From NCBI RefSeq assembly GCF_051622035.1, contig NC_135366.1, positions 8,215,001-8,279,000 on the forward strand: a stretch of DNA of 64,000 nucleotides, in the 5' to 3' direction. This stretch comes from Arctopsyche grandis. Lineage: Eukaryota; Arthropoda; Insecta; Trichoptera; Hydropsychidae. The translations under genes were made by a program, and so were the position numbers. Position 1 is the first letter of the stretch, and each line of letters opens with the position of its first letter. A model generated the notes under the pieces. The model saw only the letters and a program-made list of their open reading frames with translations. It was not told the origin of the DNA and searched no databases. Shown one piece after another: positions 13,601-23,940 of this stretch.

Positions 13601-13760
13601 TAACAGTGACCACGATTCAACTTCAACATGGAGATTAAGAGGACTCGTTTCAATAAGTGTGGCCAAACAGAATGAATATCGTTGTGATCCCTATCACTAT
13701 GTTGTGTTTACAGATTTGGCACAATTTTTGGATTGGATCAAAGAAAAATTAATAGAATAA
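7674..13760 (+). CDS. GD-like (gastrulation-defective N-domain) serine protease, secreted
   Basis: Eleven coding exons splice in phase to 648 aa: 7674-7886, 7976-8352, 8437-8562, 8632-8769, 9419-9583, 9682-9796, 11473-11574, 11661-11837, 11911-12078, 12148-12304, 13552-13760. The start follows a TTTTTCAG acceptor at 7668, so a 5'UTR intron is likely. Residues 1-18 form a signal peptide. Residues 25-155 match the GD N-terminal domain (SPCPQIF; later MNGRQIC). Residues 160-378 are a long Asn/Ser/Arg-rich linker. Residues 379-648 are a trypsin-fold domain with H435 (TAAHC), D489 and S588 (NGDSGGG). The S1 position equivalent to 189 is Ser, and the activation junction PLVVGG lacks a basic P1 residue. 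Family members act extracellularly in proteolytic cascades, and Drosophila gd acts in dorsoventral patterning. Orthology to gd itself is not established. The introns carry several MITEs. Confidence 0.93.
8808..9342. mobile_element. piggyBac-type MITE with TTAA duplication, copy A
   Basis: The element is 535 bp, begins CCCTTTGAACGCTGAC and ends GTCAGCACTCAAAGGG, with TTAA at 8804-8807 and 9343-9346. It lies in intron 4 of the GD-like protease. A copy of the same length, with many shared internal runs such as TTTATAACCATAGCAGAATT, sits in intron 10 of the same gene. It has no transposase ORF. Confidence 0.88.
10333..10738. mobile_element. Palindromic Mutator-like (9-bp TSD) foldback element
   Basis: The two arms are near-perfect inverted repeats about 190 bp long, from GGGTCTACGTGATGAGAC to GTCTCGTCACGGAGACC. 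They share internal runs such as TGGTAAACGGTACATACTTA and TTTGCGCGAGCAGG. The exact 9-bp duplication ATATCAGTG is at 10324-10332 and 10739-10747. The long terminal repeats and 9-bp duplication fit the Mutator-like superfamily. It has no coding capacity. Confidence 0.85.
10743..10903. mobile_element. hAT-type MITE, CAGTGGCGTGCGG family, split copy
   Basis: The termini are CAGTGGCGTGCGG and GCATGCCACTG. The left five bases are duplicated at 10328-10332 because the palindromic element inserted within them. The flanking 8-mers are ATACATAT and ATATATAT. The interior (TTTGCGCG, CAGGATACAACAGGAACAGG, TTTTCCTCCCGTAT) is shared with the centre of the 9-bp-TSD palindromes. A sister copy lies at 37221-37371. 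Confidence 0.65.
11062..11250 (-). mobile_element. Non-autonomous Helitron
   Basis: Read on the minus strand it begins TCTAATATATAATTTCGAAA after an A. It ends with a hairpin-forming CCGAGCGAAGCCGGG and CTAA followed by T, as expected for an A/T insertion of a Helitron (5' TC, 3' CTRR). Its ends match the plus-strand copy at 56395-56568. Confidence 0.72.
12505..13039. mobile_element. piggyBac-type MITE with TTAA duplication, copy B
   Basis: The element begins CCCTTTGAATGCTGACC and ends GTGAGCACTCAAAGGG, with TTAA at 12501-12504 and 13040-13043. It is 535 bp and lies in intron 10 of the GD-like protease. The interior matches copy A over long stretches, with small indels. Confidence 0.88.
13095..13361. 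mobile_element. hAT-type palindromic MITE with exact 8-bp duplication
   Basis: The termini are CAGGGAAATGTAATAATAGA and the inverted TTATAATTACATTTCTCTG. GTCTGCAT is duplicated at 13087-13094 and 13362-13369. The inner arms also pair (TTGCGGTATGGCTATTGCCA against its inverted partner near 13290). It has the same ends as the CAGAGA family at 7059 and 40109 but a different interior. It lies in intron 10 of the GD-like protease. Confidence 0.88.
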
Positions 13761-13978
13761 TTGATTTTCAAATGTATCTATAATAGATAATATAATTTAT
13801 TTTGTATTTAGCATTTTCATTGTTGATTTCAACTACAAACTATTACTAAAAACCAAAAATAATTATTTAGATTTATTTTCACAGCGTGAAATAGGAATAT
13901 CTATTTCTGTACTTTTTATTTAAATAATAATTTAAAATGAACTAACAACTTTAATAATTCAAAATCCAATTGAGTATT

Positions 13979-14650
13979 TTAATAGTGATGATCATCCCAC
14001 CTAAATACACTTCCTGGGGTAGGTATTTTGTTGGAAACTTGGGCCTGTTCACTGTAATGCATATGAAATAAACATTCAATCGAATGGACATTTAAAAAAG
14101 CAGTGTCAATAAACTTGTATATGTGTTTAGTTCATACCTTTTTTTGTCACTGGATTCTATAAGCTTTGCGTTAACATCGATTGGAGGCTGGACTTCTCGT
14201 CTTGCATCACGTGCATAATAGTAATTTGCAGATGCCCTGTAAAGAAATTAAAGCGATAGTTTGAGGGTAGGTATGTATAAAAGTATATTTATTTGGATGA
14301 CAAATATGCAAATGGCTGGGTGGGTTTTTGAAAGGTTCGTAATAAGTCAATAACTTCCCAATTTGAAGGTAACTAACTTGTGTGAGGGCCCATCTGGAAG
14401 GACTGGTTGAGGTTGTGTTCTTGCAGCTATTCCGAGGCCATCAAAACGAAGTGCGTTGGTATATTTTCGCTGCAAATAAAATTTATTAAATATAATTAAA
14501 CATAACCTCGACACCAAATATTATATAAGTTTTACAATTGTGAGATTTCGAAATCTACATGGGAATAAAAATATAACTTACGCCCAGAAGAAATTCTCTT
14601 AAATACTGTAAAATAGGAGAAACATCCCGATATTGGATTTTTGGAGGCAT
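13979..14650 (-). CDS. NDUFA7: NADH:ubiquinone oxidoreductase subunit A7 (B14.5a)
   Basis: Four exons on the minus strand (14582-14650, 14378-14469, 14138-14236, 13979-14051) splice in phase to 110 aa, close to the roughly 113 aa of mammalian NDUFA7. The family signature is clear: RTQPQPVLPDGPSHK in exons 2-3, then NYYYARDARREVQPP, matching the conserved GPSHKLS-NYY-RDGRREV block. The product is an accessory subunit of mitochondrial complex I on the matrix side. The N-terminus has no classical cleavable presequence, as usual for this subunit. It ends convergently with the GD-like protease, with only 218 bp between the stops. A foldback transposon starts about 130 bp upstream of its ATG. Confidence 0.93.
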
Positions 14651-14784
14651 TTTAACGCGAATTCCCACGATATCGAGTTAATAAACGTCAAACAGACAGC
14701 TGGTTTGGTCGTAACACGCACTTTGATGTGTGCATAGTCGATTGAAATTTTCTTTTTCTTTGCTGAATTTTAATGTGGTAAATC

Positions 14785-15055
14785 GGTAAACGGACTACTA
14801 GTCATATGTAAACCAGTCACAGGACAACCGGTTGCTCTAGATCGGTCACATGTAATCACCCGTCACACTAAAAATGGTCACGAGAAAACTGGCCACACCC
14901 TAAAACTGGTTACACCCTAAAATCGGTCACGAGAAAACTGGTTGACCGATTTTAGGGTGTGACCAGTTTTAGTGTGACGGGTGATCACGTATGACAGATC
15001 TAGAGCGAGCGGTTGTCCTGTGACCGGTTCACATTTGACTAGTAATCACCGAACC
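14785..15055. mobile_element. Foldback element with 8-bp duplication, copy 1
   Basis: Its ends are inverted repeats (GGTAAACGGACTACTAGTCA; the right end reads GACTAGTAATCACCGAACC). The exact 8-bp duplication GGTAAATC is at 14777-14784 and 15056-15063. The arms contain repeated GGTCAC units (CCGGTCACAGGACAACCGGT-like blocks). It belongs to the same family as 21608-21811. The 8-bp duplication fits hAT or a similar class. No ORF is present. Confidence 0.85.
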
Positions 15056-15514
15056 GGTAAATCAGTCAAATTACTCATGAGATGGATAAAAATACTGCGA
15101 TGACAGTAATATTTTTATAAAAAATCATATAGTTGATGAGATATAAAAGAACAGATTGGTGCATAAAAATATTTATGCACCAATAACAATTTCCAGCGAA
15201 TAAGAACGCCATTGGACGCACATAGGGGCTCTAAATAATAATGTTTCAATCTCAAATCTGAACAAACCATTAAAATAACAGCATTTAAATTATATGAGGA
15301 AAGCAAGAGTAGGCAGTATAAATGTGGTTGAGATCGGAGAAGTATTTAGGTCCAAGAGTTGAACAGAAAGAAAATGTTTCAGAGCGAGGGGCTGACTATC
15401 TTATGTAGGTTCATAATACCTTGGTTTCTTGCGACCAGTGCATCGGTGATGCCACAATTGAATATTTATGAATTGTATGTAATATTTAATATGAATATTA
15501 TCATATATATTACA

Positions 15515-15546
15515 TATTCACATTTGACTAGTAATCACCGAACCTA
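15515..15546. repeat. Terminal fragment of the GGTAAACGG foldback family
   Basis: The run TTCACATTTGACTAGTAATC and the following CACCGAACC repeat the right terminus of the foldback elements at 15055 and 21811. No left arm is present, so this is a solo end. Confidence 0.6.
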
Positions 15547-15636
15547 AAAATTATCGTGATAAATAATGGTCGTTAAACGTTTGATCGTGGTCCTCTTTTA
15601 CAATGACCATTCCATCAGTTCACGCTTAAAGATTAG

Positions 15637-15949
15637 ATGGCTTTAGTTTGTCGTCCACTGTCTTTTGCCAAATTTCACGTATTTACGATAATATGCAGAC
15701 ATTTGAAACAAAAATCTATAAATGAAAAGTCTTACAATGCTTTCAAGAAGCTTTCGGTAAAATAACCTCACTTTTGCCGAATACGCATTTAAATACGAAC
15801 AATGGGACGAGGCTTATTGGAATGGTTTAAAAACTTTAGGCGTGTCTACATCACAAATAATTCCAATATTAATAAAATATCTAAGATTTAATGTACTGAA
15901 ACAAGATATGTATGGTATCTGTCCTCAGAATTATGTATTTAGAATTTAA
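15637..15949 (+). pseudogene. Small gene broken by a +1 frameshift (unidentified, about 100 aa)
   Basis: An ORF starts at ATG 15637 (MALVCRPLSFAKFHVFTII) and runs 42 codons to TAA at 15763. It is basic and amphipathic, like a mitochondrial presequence. The next frame is then open from 15764 to TAA 15949 with protein-like composition (EYAFKYEQWDEAYWNGLKTL and a final YGICPQNYVFRI). One base fewer in the AAAA run at 15759-15762 would join the two parts without a stop. An ATAAA signal follows at about 15959. This is either a recently disabled gene or retrocopy, or an assembly error in a homopolymer. No family is recognised. Confidence 0.5.
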
Positions 15950-16235
15950 GAAAAGGAAATAAATGTAAAATCAATACACTTTTAATAGTTTCATTATACA
16001 TTCTAAAGTTTTTACAAATATTTTTTGATTTAATTATTAATTTTTATTTTTACAAATATACAAACATTTTTTTTTACAATTTTCACACTTGTAAGTGTCA
16101 AAAGATTGTTGACTAGATATTAAAAATTTACACATTGTCTCACCATTTTTTGGTTACATTCATGAAAATATTTTCATTTTTAAATCATGTTAAAAAAACT
16201 GTATTCATATAAATAAATTTAAAGTATATAAAATT

Positions 16236-19200
16236 TTAATACTCGAGAGTAACGCATTTCGTTTTCAAGTATTCATTAAGAGCTTCTTGTCCTGAAAAAA
16301 CAATGTTTATAGTTATTTAATCATGTATTTTTTTGGGAATTAAGAATTTATTAAAACGATGATTTACCTAAATCTTTGCCAAAACCAGATTGTTTGAATC
16401 CTCCAAATGGAGCAGCGACATCAGTTTTATTGTAAGTATTAACAAAAACAGTTCCAGCCTCTATTTTTTCTGCAAAGTACATTGCTTTCGATATGTCTTT
16501 GGTAAAAACTCCACTAGCAAGTCCAAATTCAGTGTTGTTCGCCCTTTTAATCACGGCATCCAGATCACTATAATTTAAAAAATATAGTTTAATGGTTTAT
16601 ACTCCATTTTAAAAATAAAAAAGTAAATGATGTGGAAAACATACGATCCATTGAATTTGGATATTATCATGATTGGTCCAAACGATTCTTCTTTTGCGAT
16701 GAACATGTGATCATCAACATTGGAGAAGACAGTAGGTTCAAAGAAATACCCTTTTCTATTAACACGCTTTCCTCCTAGCTCTAATTTAGCTCCTTCTTTA
16801 ACACCGATTTCACAATACTGTAAAAATAGAATTAAAGATAGTTTTTACAACTGACATAATTTCAGTATAAATTAGTAGTTCGTTCAATTTACCTCAACTA
16901 ATTTGTCTAAATGTGCTTTGTGATTTTGTGGACCGTGAGCAGTACTCCTATTCAGTGGATCTCCAATTATCATTTTCTTGGTTTCTTCCAGTACCTTTGC
17001 GATAAATTGATCATGAATTGATTCTTCAACAAACAATCGACCGGCGGCTATACAATTTTCACCCTTATTGAAAAAGACTGATGACATTCCCTATAAAATA
17101 AAATATATAGGTATAACTGATACAAAAATATGTATGCACTAAATTATAGAATAAACATTGAAAAAACCTTACAATTCTAACAGCCTTATCAAGATCACAA
17201 TCGTCAAATATAACTAAAGGTGATTTTCCACCTAATTCTAAAGAAACTTTCTTCATATTTGATTGGGCACAAGATTTCATGATTATTTGTCCTATAATAA
17301 TATGAGACAAATTATAAATTGATAAAATGTAATTTACCGTATTGATTATGATTTTTTTTATTACTTACCAATTTCAGTACTGCCGGTGAAGCCTAGTTTC
17401 CTGATTTGAGGATGCTCAGCCATTGCTTGACCACAAACAGAACCACTGCCAGGGAGAATATTTATCACACCTGGTGGAAATCCAGCTTTTACACTCAGTT
17501 CAGCGAATTTCAGCGCTGTTAATGGTGAAACCTTCACAAAAAATATATAGATTATATATACATGTATGTATAATTACATAAAATTTGCATGAAAAAATTT
17601 TCATCGAGAGTATACCTGAGCTGGTTTCATGACAACGGTATTTCCTGCAGCCAAGCAAGCTGCCATTTTCCAAGATAGCATCATAAGTGGATAATTCCAA
17701 GGTGTTATTAATGCACATACTCCAATTGGTTCTTTTTTCGTGAATGAAAGGTTTCTATTCGGTCGGGCGTTACTTATCGGTATTGTGGAACCTTGAATTT
17801 TATCAGACCATCCAGCAAAGTAACGCCATGTTTCAATGGACATGCCAATGTGAGTTTTTAAAGCTAATGTATACACAGCACCCGAGTCAATTGATTCAAT
17901 CGTAGCCAATTCTTCTTTGTGCTGTTCCATTAAATCAGCTAATCTGTAATATTAAAAAAATGAATGGATATATTAGAATACATTTTTATTAGGAAAAAAG
18001 TCAAATATATTATAAAAACATAGGTAATGTAAAAATACTTGTAAAGAAGCTGTCCTCGTTCTCTTGCACTTATTTTTGACCATTCTCCTTCTTCAAACGC
18101 TTGTTTTGCGGCTGATACAGCTTTATCTACATCATTGACTGAAGCACTTTGAACTTTACAAATTTCGGATTCATCACTTGGATTAATTATTGTTAATGTT
18201 TTTCCACTATCCGAATTGACAAATTCACCGTTAATAAATAACTGTGTGGGAAACTTAATATTAATTTTATTTACATTCATTTCACAAGCATCATAAGTGA
18301 TTTCTTTTTTGTCACATTCACCACGTAGTTTGGATATGGTGCATTGTAAAAATTCATCAAATGTGGTATTCATGAACACGTCTTCGTTTTGTAATTCTAA
18401 TTGCACGAGATCTTTGATTTCTTCAACTAATCTTACGACATCCATCGAGCCAGCACCGCATGTGAAAAAATCTGTTTCGCTTTCTATCTCTACTCTTAAT
18501 ATAGAGTTCCACACTTTACGAATATCTTCGACTAACGCTTTTTCTTCACTTGTTAATTCAAGTTTATTAGAAGAAGATCCACTTTTGAAGAAATTTTTGG
18601 CTGCAATCATTTTCCCATTAACTTTGAGTCTTTGAACATTTATCTGAAAAAAAAAAATTTTTTTTTCCACGTTGATACAAGAATAGTACATTAATTAGTA
18701 TAAATATAATTTATTGAAAATTATATGTATATATATTTTTTTATACTAATTAAACATACCATACTTCCATCTAGCGCCGTAATCAGTAATCCATCATTGT
18801 GTACAATTGCAGATTTTTTAAGACTGACGAAATTAAGTGGTTCACCGATAGGTTCACCCTTTTTCCAGATCGAAGAACCATACAATCGTACTTCAATTAA
18901 ATTGTCATCACCATTTTTGACATTCGAGTCCAGATTGTTAGCATTAGTGCGAGGTAGCATAAGAGTCAAAGCGCCCGGTGAGGAATCTAATCCTCTTATG
19001 AAATTGTGTAAATCTTGTGCATTTTTCGACCAATCAATCTGTAAATTGATACAAAAATAAACAACGCTAGAAGTTTTTTCAAAGAACCAAAACTGAAATC
19101 ATTAAGGGCTTTCTAATAAGAAAAGACAGTTGGATTTTACTTGTTAAATATTTTTTTATGACTAAATTCATTTGATTATACTTGAAATAAAAATATCTTA

Positions 19201-21319
19201 TTCAATCCGGGTCCCTTTAAGATTGAATCTCTTAGGTGCGCCAGTGTTTGACGAGAATTAGATAATAAATTGATACTAACCATATGTGTTTCCTGCTTGA
19301 ACAGAGCAATATCATATGTTGCTCCTTCTTTTGGTTGTGGTATTTTTGGAGCTGTTCCATTTGCAATCATATTGACTGATTGAGATAAAGCTTTTATACC
19401 TGAAAACAACACGTAATACAATTACCCACATATGAAATTAATATGAATAATCAAAGTCTTTTAGAATTACCTTCAGGATAAAGAAATCTATTGTAAAGAG
19501 TATCAACAGTATCATCGGGTAGAACAGGGCAAGATTTTTGCAGTAAAATTGGTCCAGTATCAAGTCCATCGTCAGCCCAAAATATGCTCAAGCCACCAAC
19601 TGTATCACCTTCGATAAGTGTCCTGAAGTGTAATAAATATACAATACAATAAATTCATAATGAAATTGGACGTATTATATTAATTTTAAAGTAACATACC
19701 ATGATATGGAGGAAGCACCTCTATGCCTCGGCAGAAGTGATGGATGATAACATATGCTTTTATAAGCAGGGAAGTTAATAACTTCCATAGGAATGAATTG
19801 AGTGCAAAATGGTAATACGTTGAGTTCTGCATTCACCTAAAATTATATTTATAATGAATATGAAATATTAAGTTATGGCCACATTTTTATATGCATTTAA
19901 AACGACAAACTAACAGATTTGTACATTTCTACGACGTCTTGTAAAGCTTTCCCTTTGCTTCTCCACATTTTCACTTTGAAAACGGGGACGTTAAATTTAG
20001 TAGCCACGGTTGCTGTAATTAAATATTAAAAGTCAATAATGTATTTATTAATATAATAATTAAACTATGTAATACAAAAAACATGGGAAGGGGAAAGGAA
20101 ATTCGTTTTTGGGGATTACAATTTTGTGTAGGAGATCGTTCTCTCTCACGGACCCGAAAACGCAAATATCGGAAGACAAAGATCTTAATTCGAAAGATCA
20201 AAAAAAAGGGTACATGGTAAACGGTACATACTCACTTAATTTGCGCGAGCAGGATACAACAGGAACAAAAGGAACAGGCTTTTCCTCCCGTATTCTGCGC
20301 GCGCACATTAAACAAGGCTGTATGACAAAAAGAGAGATAATTTCACCGCATACCACTCCTATATATTATATGGGTTTGATGCAGACAGATTGAACCACAC
20401 ATTAACTGGATGGCTGCTTTAAACGCAATTCTCGACTTCACGAATGAAAAATTGCACATCAGATGACGAGTAACCTTTCGATGTGCACATATGCAATTAT
20501 TAAAATTGAGTTGGATCTTTCTGACGAGTTTTTAATAATTTAATAAGGAAATAATCGGAACTAAAGTATCAGAAACACAGAAGGTATACAGGGTAGGCAT
20601 GTCGGGACTTCGGGTAGATTTCGCTTAGTGTAAGTGCGAGCAGTGCGCACGCATAAGGTACACGTGTCGTTAATCTGTGGTTCAGTCTGTCTGGCGCTTT
20701 TCGATCGTTTGCACCGCATCGATATTATATGTATATACATAGTACCGTTTACCATGCACCCTTTTTTTTTTTATCTTTCGACTTAAGATCTTTCGATTTT
20801 CGATCTTTGCCTTCCGATATTTGCGTTTTCAGGCGTTTCACTTTCGGGCCCGTGAGGTAGACCCGTAGGAGATATGTTAATAAAATAAGTTGAGGAAAAT
20901 TAAAAAATTTCAAGATAAATACCCAAAGGATCTTCACGGTCGTTTTTGTCAGGAACGGTAAAAACTCCGACCACTCGGTGACCATCGTTGATGAGTAGTT
21001 TGAAAAGCTCGCCAGCGAAGGTGCTTTGGCCAATGAGCGCGATTCTCAGCGAACGCTTTGGCGCCTAAATCAATGTCAATGTCAATTTTACTTCATTTTC
21101 CAAATATACATATACGAATCACAGGTTTATTTTATGTTTTTCTCACATACATATGTTATCTTGTGTATCCATTACAATTTAATATACTCAGGTGTCATTT
21201 TATAAAGTTATTCATGCGTTTTTTTTATTAACAAATATTAGAAAATTTGAAATGAAAACAATGTAGTTGAAAACAATTGAATAAAAGTTTACCTCGTCAG
21301 CTATGGAAATTGGCGGCAT
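16236..21319 (-). CDS. ALDH1L1: 10-formyltetrahydrofolate dehydrogenase (ALDH1L)
   Basis: Fifteen exons splice in phase to 931 aa: 21293-21319, 20923-21064, 19915-20012, 19700-19836, 19471-19622, 19281-19399, 18760-19038, 18039-18643, 17616-17943, 17369-17531, 17173-17291, 16893-17090, 16645-16817, 16368-16567, 16236-16291. The domains in order are a formyltransferase N domain (residues 10-200; H120 in [11 protein letters not shown]156 in GLDTG), a formyltransferase C domain (225-318), a carrier domain with the phosphopantetheine Ser S384 ([10 protein letters not shown]), and an aldehyde dehydrogenase (from about 430; E702 in LELGGKSP, C736 in NKGENC). It converts 10-formyl-THF to THF, CO2 and NADPH. 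The ATG at 21319 sits in CAACAATG. An in-frame ATG at 21400 would add 27 residues. Cytosolic or mitochondrial location is undecided. Confidence 0.95.
20137..20864. mobile_element. Longer Mutator-like composite element with exact 9-bp duplication
   Basis: The exact 9-mer GTAGGAGAT lies at 20128-20136 and 20865-20873. Within it, the left arm (about 20150-20340) matches the palindromic family plus part of a CAGTGGCGTGCGG-type MITE. The right arm (about 20735-20864) ends CCCGTGAGGTAGACCC. Between them lies about 390 bp not seen elsewhere in the window. It sits in intron 2 of ALDH1L. Confidence 0.75.
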
Positions 21320-21607
21320 TGTTGATGATGTGTTCAAATGTTCATAAACAAATGAGAAATGAGGAACGAGGAAAACGTGTGCGTTCACGCTAACCGCCAA
21401 GCGATAAATAACGGACCATACATGTTTTCACCTATTTATAACAGTCGTCGGAAAATTTTATATTGTAATGCTTCCTCTATACATATAAATACATGTACAT
21501 ACCCACCAATGTTATGGAAATAAAAATAAAATTAAAACTTTGTTTTAATCGTCGTTCATATCAGATCCATTCCATTTACAATAAATATGTGCATACTATT
21601 TTAAAAA

Positions 21608-21811
21608 GGTAAACGGACTACTAGTCATATGTGAATCAGTCACAGGACAACCGGTCGCTCTAGATCGGTCACACGTGATCACCCGTCATACTAAAACTGG
21701 TCACGAGAAAACTGGTCACACCCTAAAATCGGTCACGAGAAAACTGATTGAAAACTGAGAGCGACCGGTTGTCCTGTGACTGGTTCACATTTGACTAGTA
21801 ATCACCGAACC
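21608..21811. mobile_element. Foldback element with 8-bp duplication, copy 2
   Basis: It has the same termini as 14785-15055 (GGTAAACGGACTACTAGTCA and CACCGAACC). The exact duplication TTTAAAAA is at 21600-21607 and 21812-21819. It is 204 bp, shorter than copy 1 by an internal deletion of the palindrome centre. It lies about 290 bp upstream of the ALDH1L start. Confidence 0.87.
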
Positions 21812-21984
21812 TTTAAAAATTGTGATATTATTTTTTCCACATTTTAGGAATAAGATTAAAATAATCACGCAATAAAAATGTAAAATAACATTAAAAAAGT
21901 AATTCTTATAAATTATCATTTGTATACAGTTAGTATGTAACTGAAGATTGGTTTGGTAACAAGTTATATATCAATATATATATT

Positions 21985-22400
21985 GAGTGAATGCGACAGT
22001 TGCGCTTCGACCAGATAATACGTATTTTAAATCGACAAAATCGAGGTTTCGTATTCTCTAATTTTCTCCTCCGAAACTGGACCAATTTTTAAAAAATTTC
22101 ACCATCAGTATGAGAAAGATATTTTCTATGCAGTTATGTGCGTATTTTTTTTTAAATCGACCGTTAAATAAGCACGCTGGACTCTTTTCGTGGGTATAAG
22201 AAAGAGGCGATTTTATAGATGTTTGGCGGCTCTTAGCTCCTATAAAAAATAACTAATCAAAAAAATAAAAAGATAGAAACATGTCTATGGTAGATATCCA
22301 TAGCATATTAAAAAATAATTTCTCTAGTGCCATAATTGAGGAAGGGAGAAGTGTAATACGTTTGTATGGACAAGGCGCTGGTGTCCAGCCCTCTTAACAG
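21985..22400 (-). repeat. Unclassified 415-bp repeat, copy 1
   Basis: It is inverted relative to 45588-46000 and 56939-57355. Shared runs include AGTGAATGCGACAGTTGCGC, GGTTTCGTATTCTC, CGTGCTTATTTAACGGTCG (reverse strand) and GGGCTGGACACCAGCGCC. The conservation is high, with scattered substitutions. No terminal inverted repeats, target duplication or ORF were found. Confidence 0.75.
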
Positions 22401-22691
22401 TACGTAAAACAAAATTGTTCTTTAAAAATGCTATGTTTATTTAGTTTTTGCAAATAATGATCTTGAAGATATATATACTAGTATTAAAGTAACGTAGTTT
22501 AGGAAAAATATACTGTTCTTGGGAAAATATGGTTTAATAAAATCTTAATCATAAACTAGTTCGATCTATGTATTGTTAAAAATGTTTAAATAAGAGGTAT
22601 GTAAAAATAGATATTTCCAAGGATCAACCTATTGAAAATTTTCATGGTACTAACAATGTTAAGATTCGATTTATCTTATACATATGTATTA

Positions 22692-23409
22692 CAGTAGAAT
22701 CTCGATTATCCGGATTATTGAAAACGAATACAAATTTTACGATTTTGCTGCTTTGAAATTCATAACATAAAAATTTGAAAATAAGACGGAGAAATGAGTC
22801 AGTTGTCTTCAAAATTCAATACTAGTTTGTTTCTTGAAAATTTGATCGTGATTTCAATATTAATTTTTAATATTACCAATATAGAAAAGAAAACGTGTTG
22901 TATTATCATTAAAAGACAAATTAGATATAATCAATGCTTTAAAAAGCGGTGTCTTAGGACGTTTTTTGTCAAATAAACATGGTGTTTGAACATCAACGAT
23001 CTCGGATATAAAAAACAATGTTACAAAATTATGAAGGTTACTGATTCTTAGGTTACGAAAAAATCAGGATATGAAGAAGTCGAAGAGTGTATTTTTTATG
23101 TGGTTCATTCAAAGACGATCGTCTGGACAGCCAATATCTGGTCCATTATTATATGAAAAGTATTCGTGTTTTGGCAGCTTCAAAAAGACTAGCTAACTTC
23201 GAGCAAAAATCCATAATTGAATTTCTTAATAAAGAATAATTTAATATTGATCTTCATGTTATTTTATATGTAAAGGTAGACAAATAAAAATTATTCATAC
23301 TGAATGTACACATCTTTCCCTGTCAATTGTATTTTTTTCGATTATCCGGATTTTTCATTATCCGGACTACCTTCATCCCCAATTAGTCCGGATAATCGAG
23401 GTTCTACTG
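22692..23409 (+). mobile_element. Degenerate pogo/Tigger-like element
   Basis: The terminal inverted repeats are CAGTAGAATCTCGATTATCC (left) and GGATAATCGAGGTTCTACTG (right). The left flank is TA and the right is GA, a decayed TA duplication. From 22885 the plus frame reads KRKRVVLSLKDKLDIINALK, then a stop-interrupted STISDIKNN. That is the psq-type helix-turn-helix of pogo/jerky transposases. Stops and frameshifts follow, so the element is dead. Confidence 0.85.
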
Positions 23410-23593
23410 GATATTTATCCTTAAATAAATTTCTTACAAAAATAAAAATAGCTATTCGGGCTGTATAACTAGTTAAGTTTTAAAACGTTATATTCTTATG
23501 AATAGTTAAATACTGTTTTAGTCTGTCATAAGGGCCAGAATTATTTTTCCCAGGGACCCGGATTGCTCTTGGCGACCCTGCATATGTATGTAT

Positions 23594-23940
23594 GGGTCTA
23601 CCTCACGGGCCGGAATGTGAAATTACCGAAAACGCAAATATCGGAAGGCAAAGATCGAAAATCGAAAGATTTTAAGTCGAAAGATAAAAAAAAGGGTGCA
23701 TGGTAAACGGTACATACTCACTTAATTTGCGCGAGCAGGATACAACAGGAACAAGAGGAACAGGCTTTTCCTCCCGTATTCTGCGCGCGCACATTAATAC
23801 GGGAGGAAAAGCCTGTTCCTCTTGTTCCTGTTGCATCCTGCTCGCGCAAATTAAGTGAGTATGTACCGTTTACCATGCACCCTTTTTTTTTATCTTTCGA
23901 CTTAAGATCTTTCGATTTTCGATCTTTGCCTTCCGAGACT
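23594..23940. mobile_element. Palindromic Mutator-like element with shortened right end
   Basis: The left arm starts GGGTCTACCTCACGGGCCGG. The centre is the shared palindrome and the right arm stops early at CTTTGCCTTCCGAGACT. The flanks are GTATG repeats, so the 9-bp duplication (GTATGTATG on both sides) is compatible but not informative. Confidence 0.75.
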
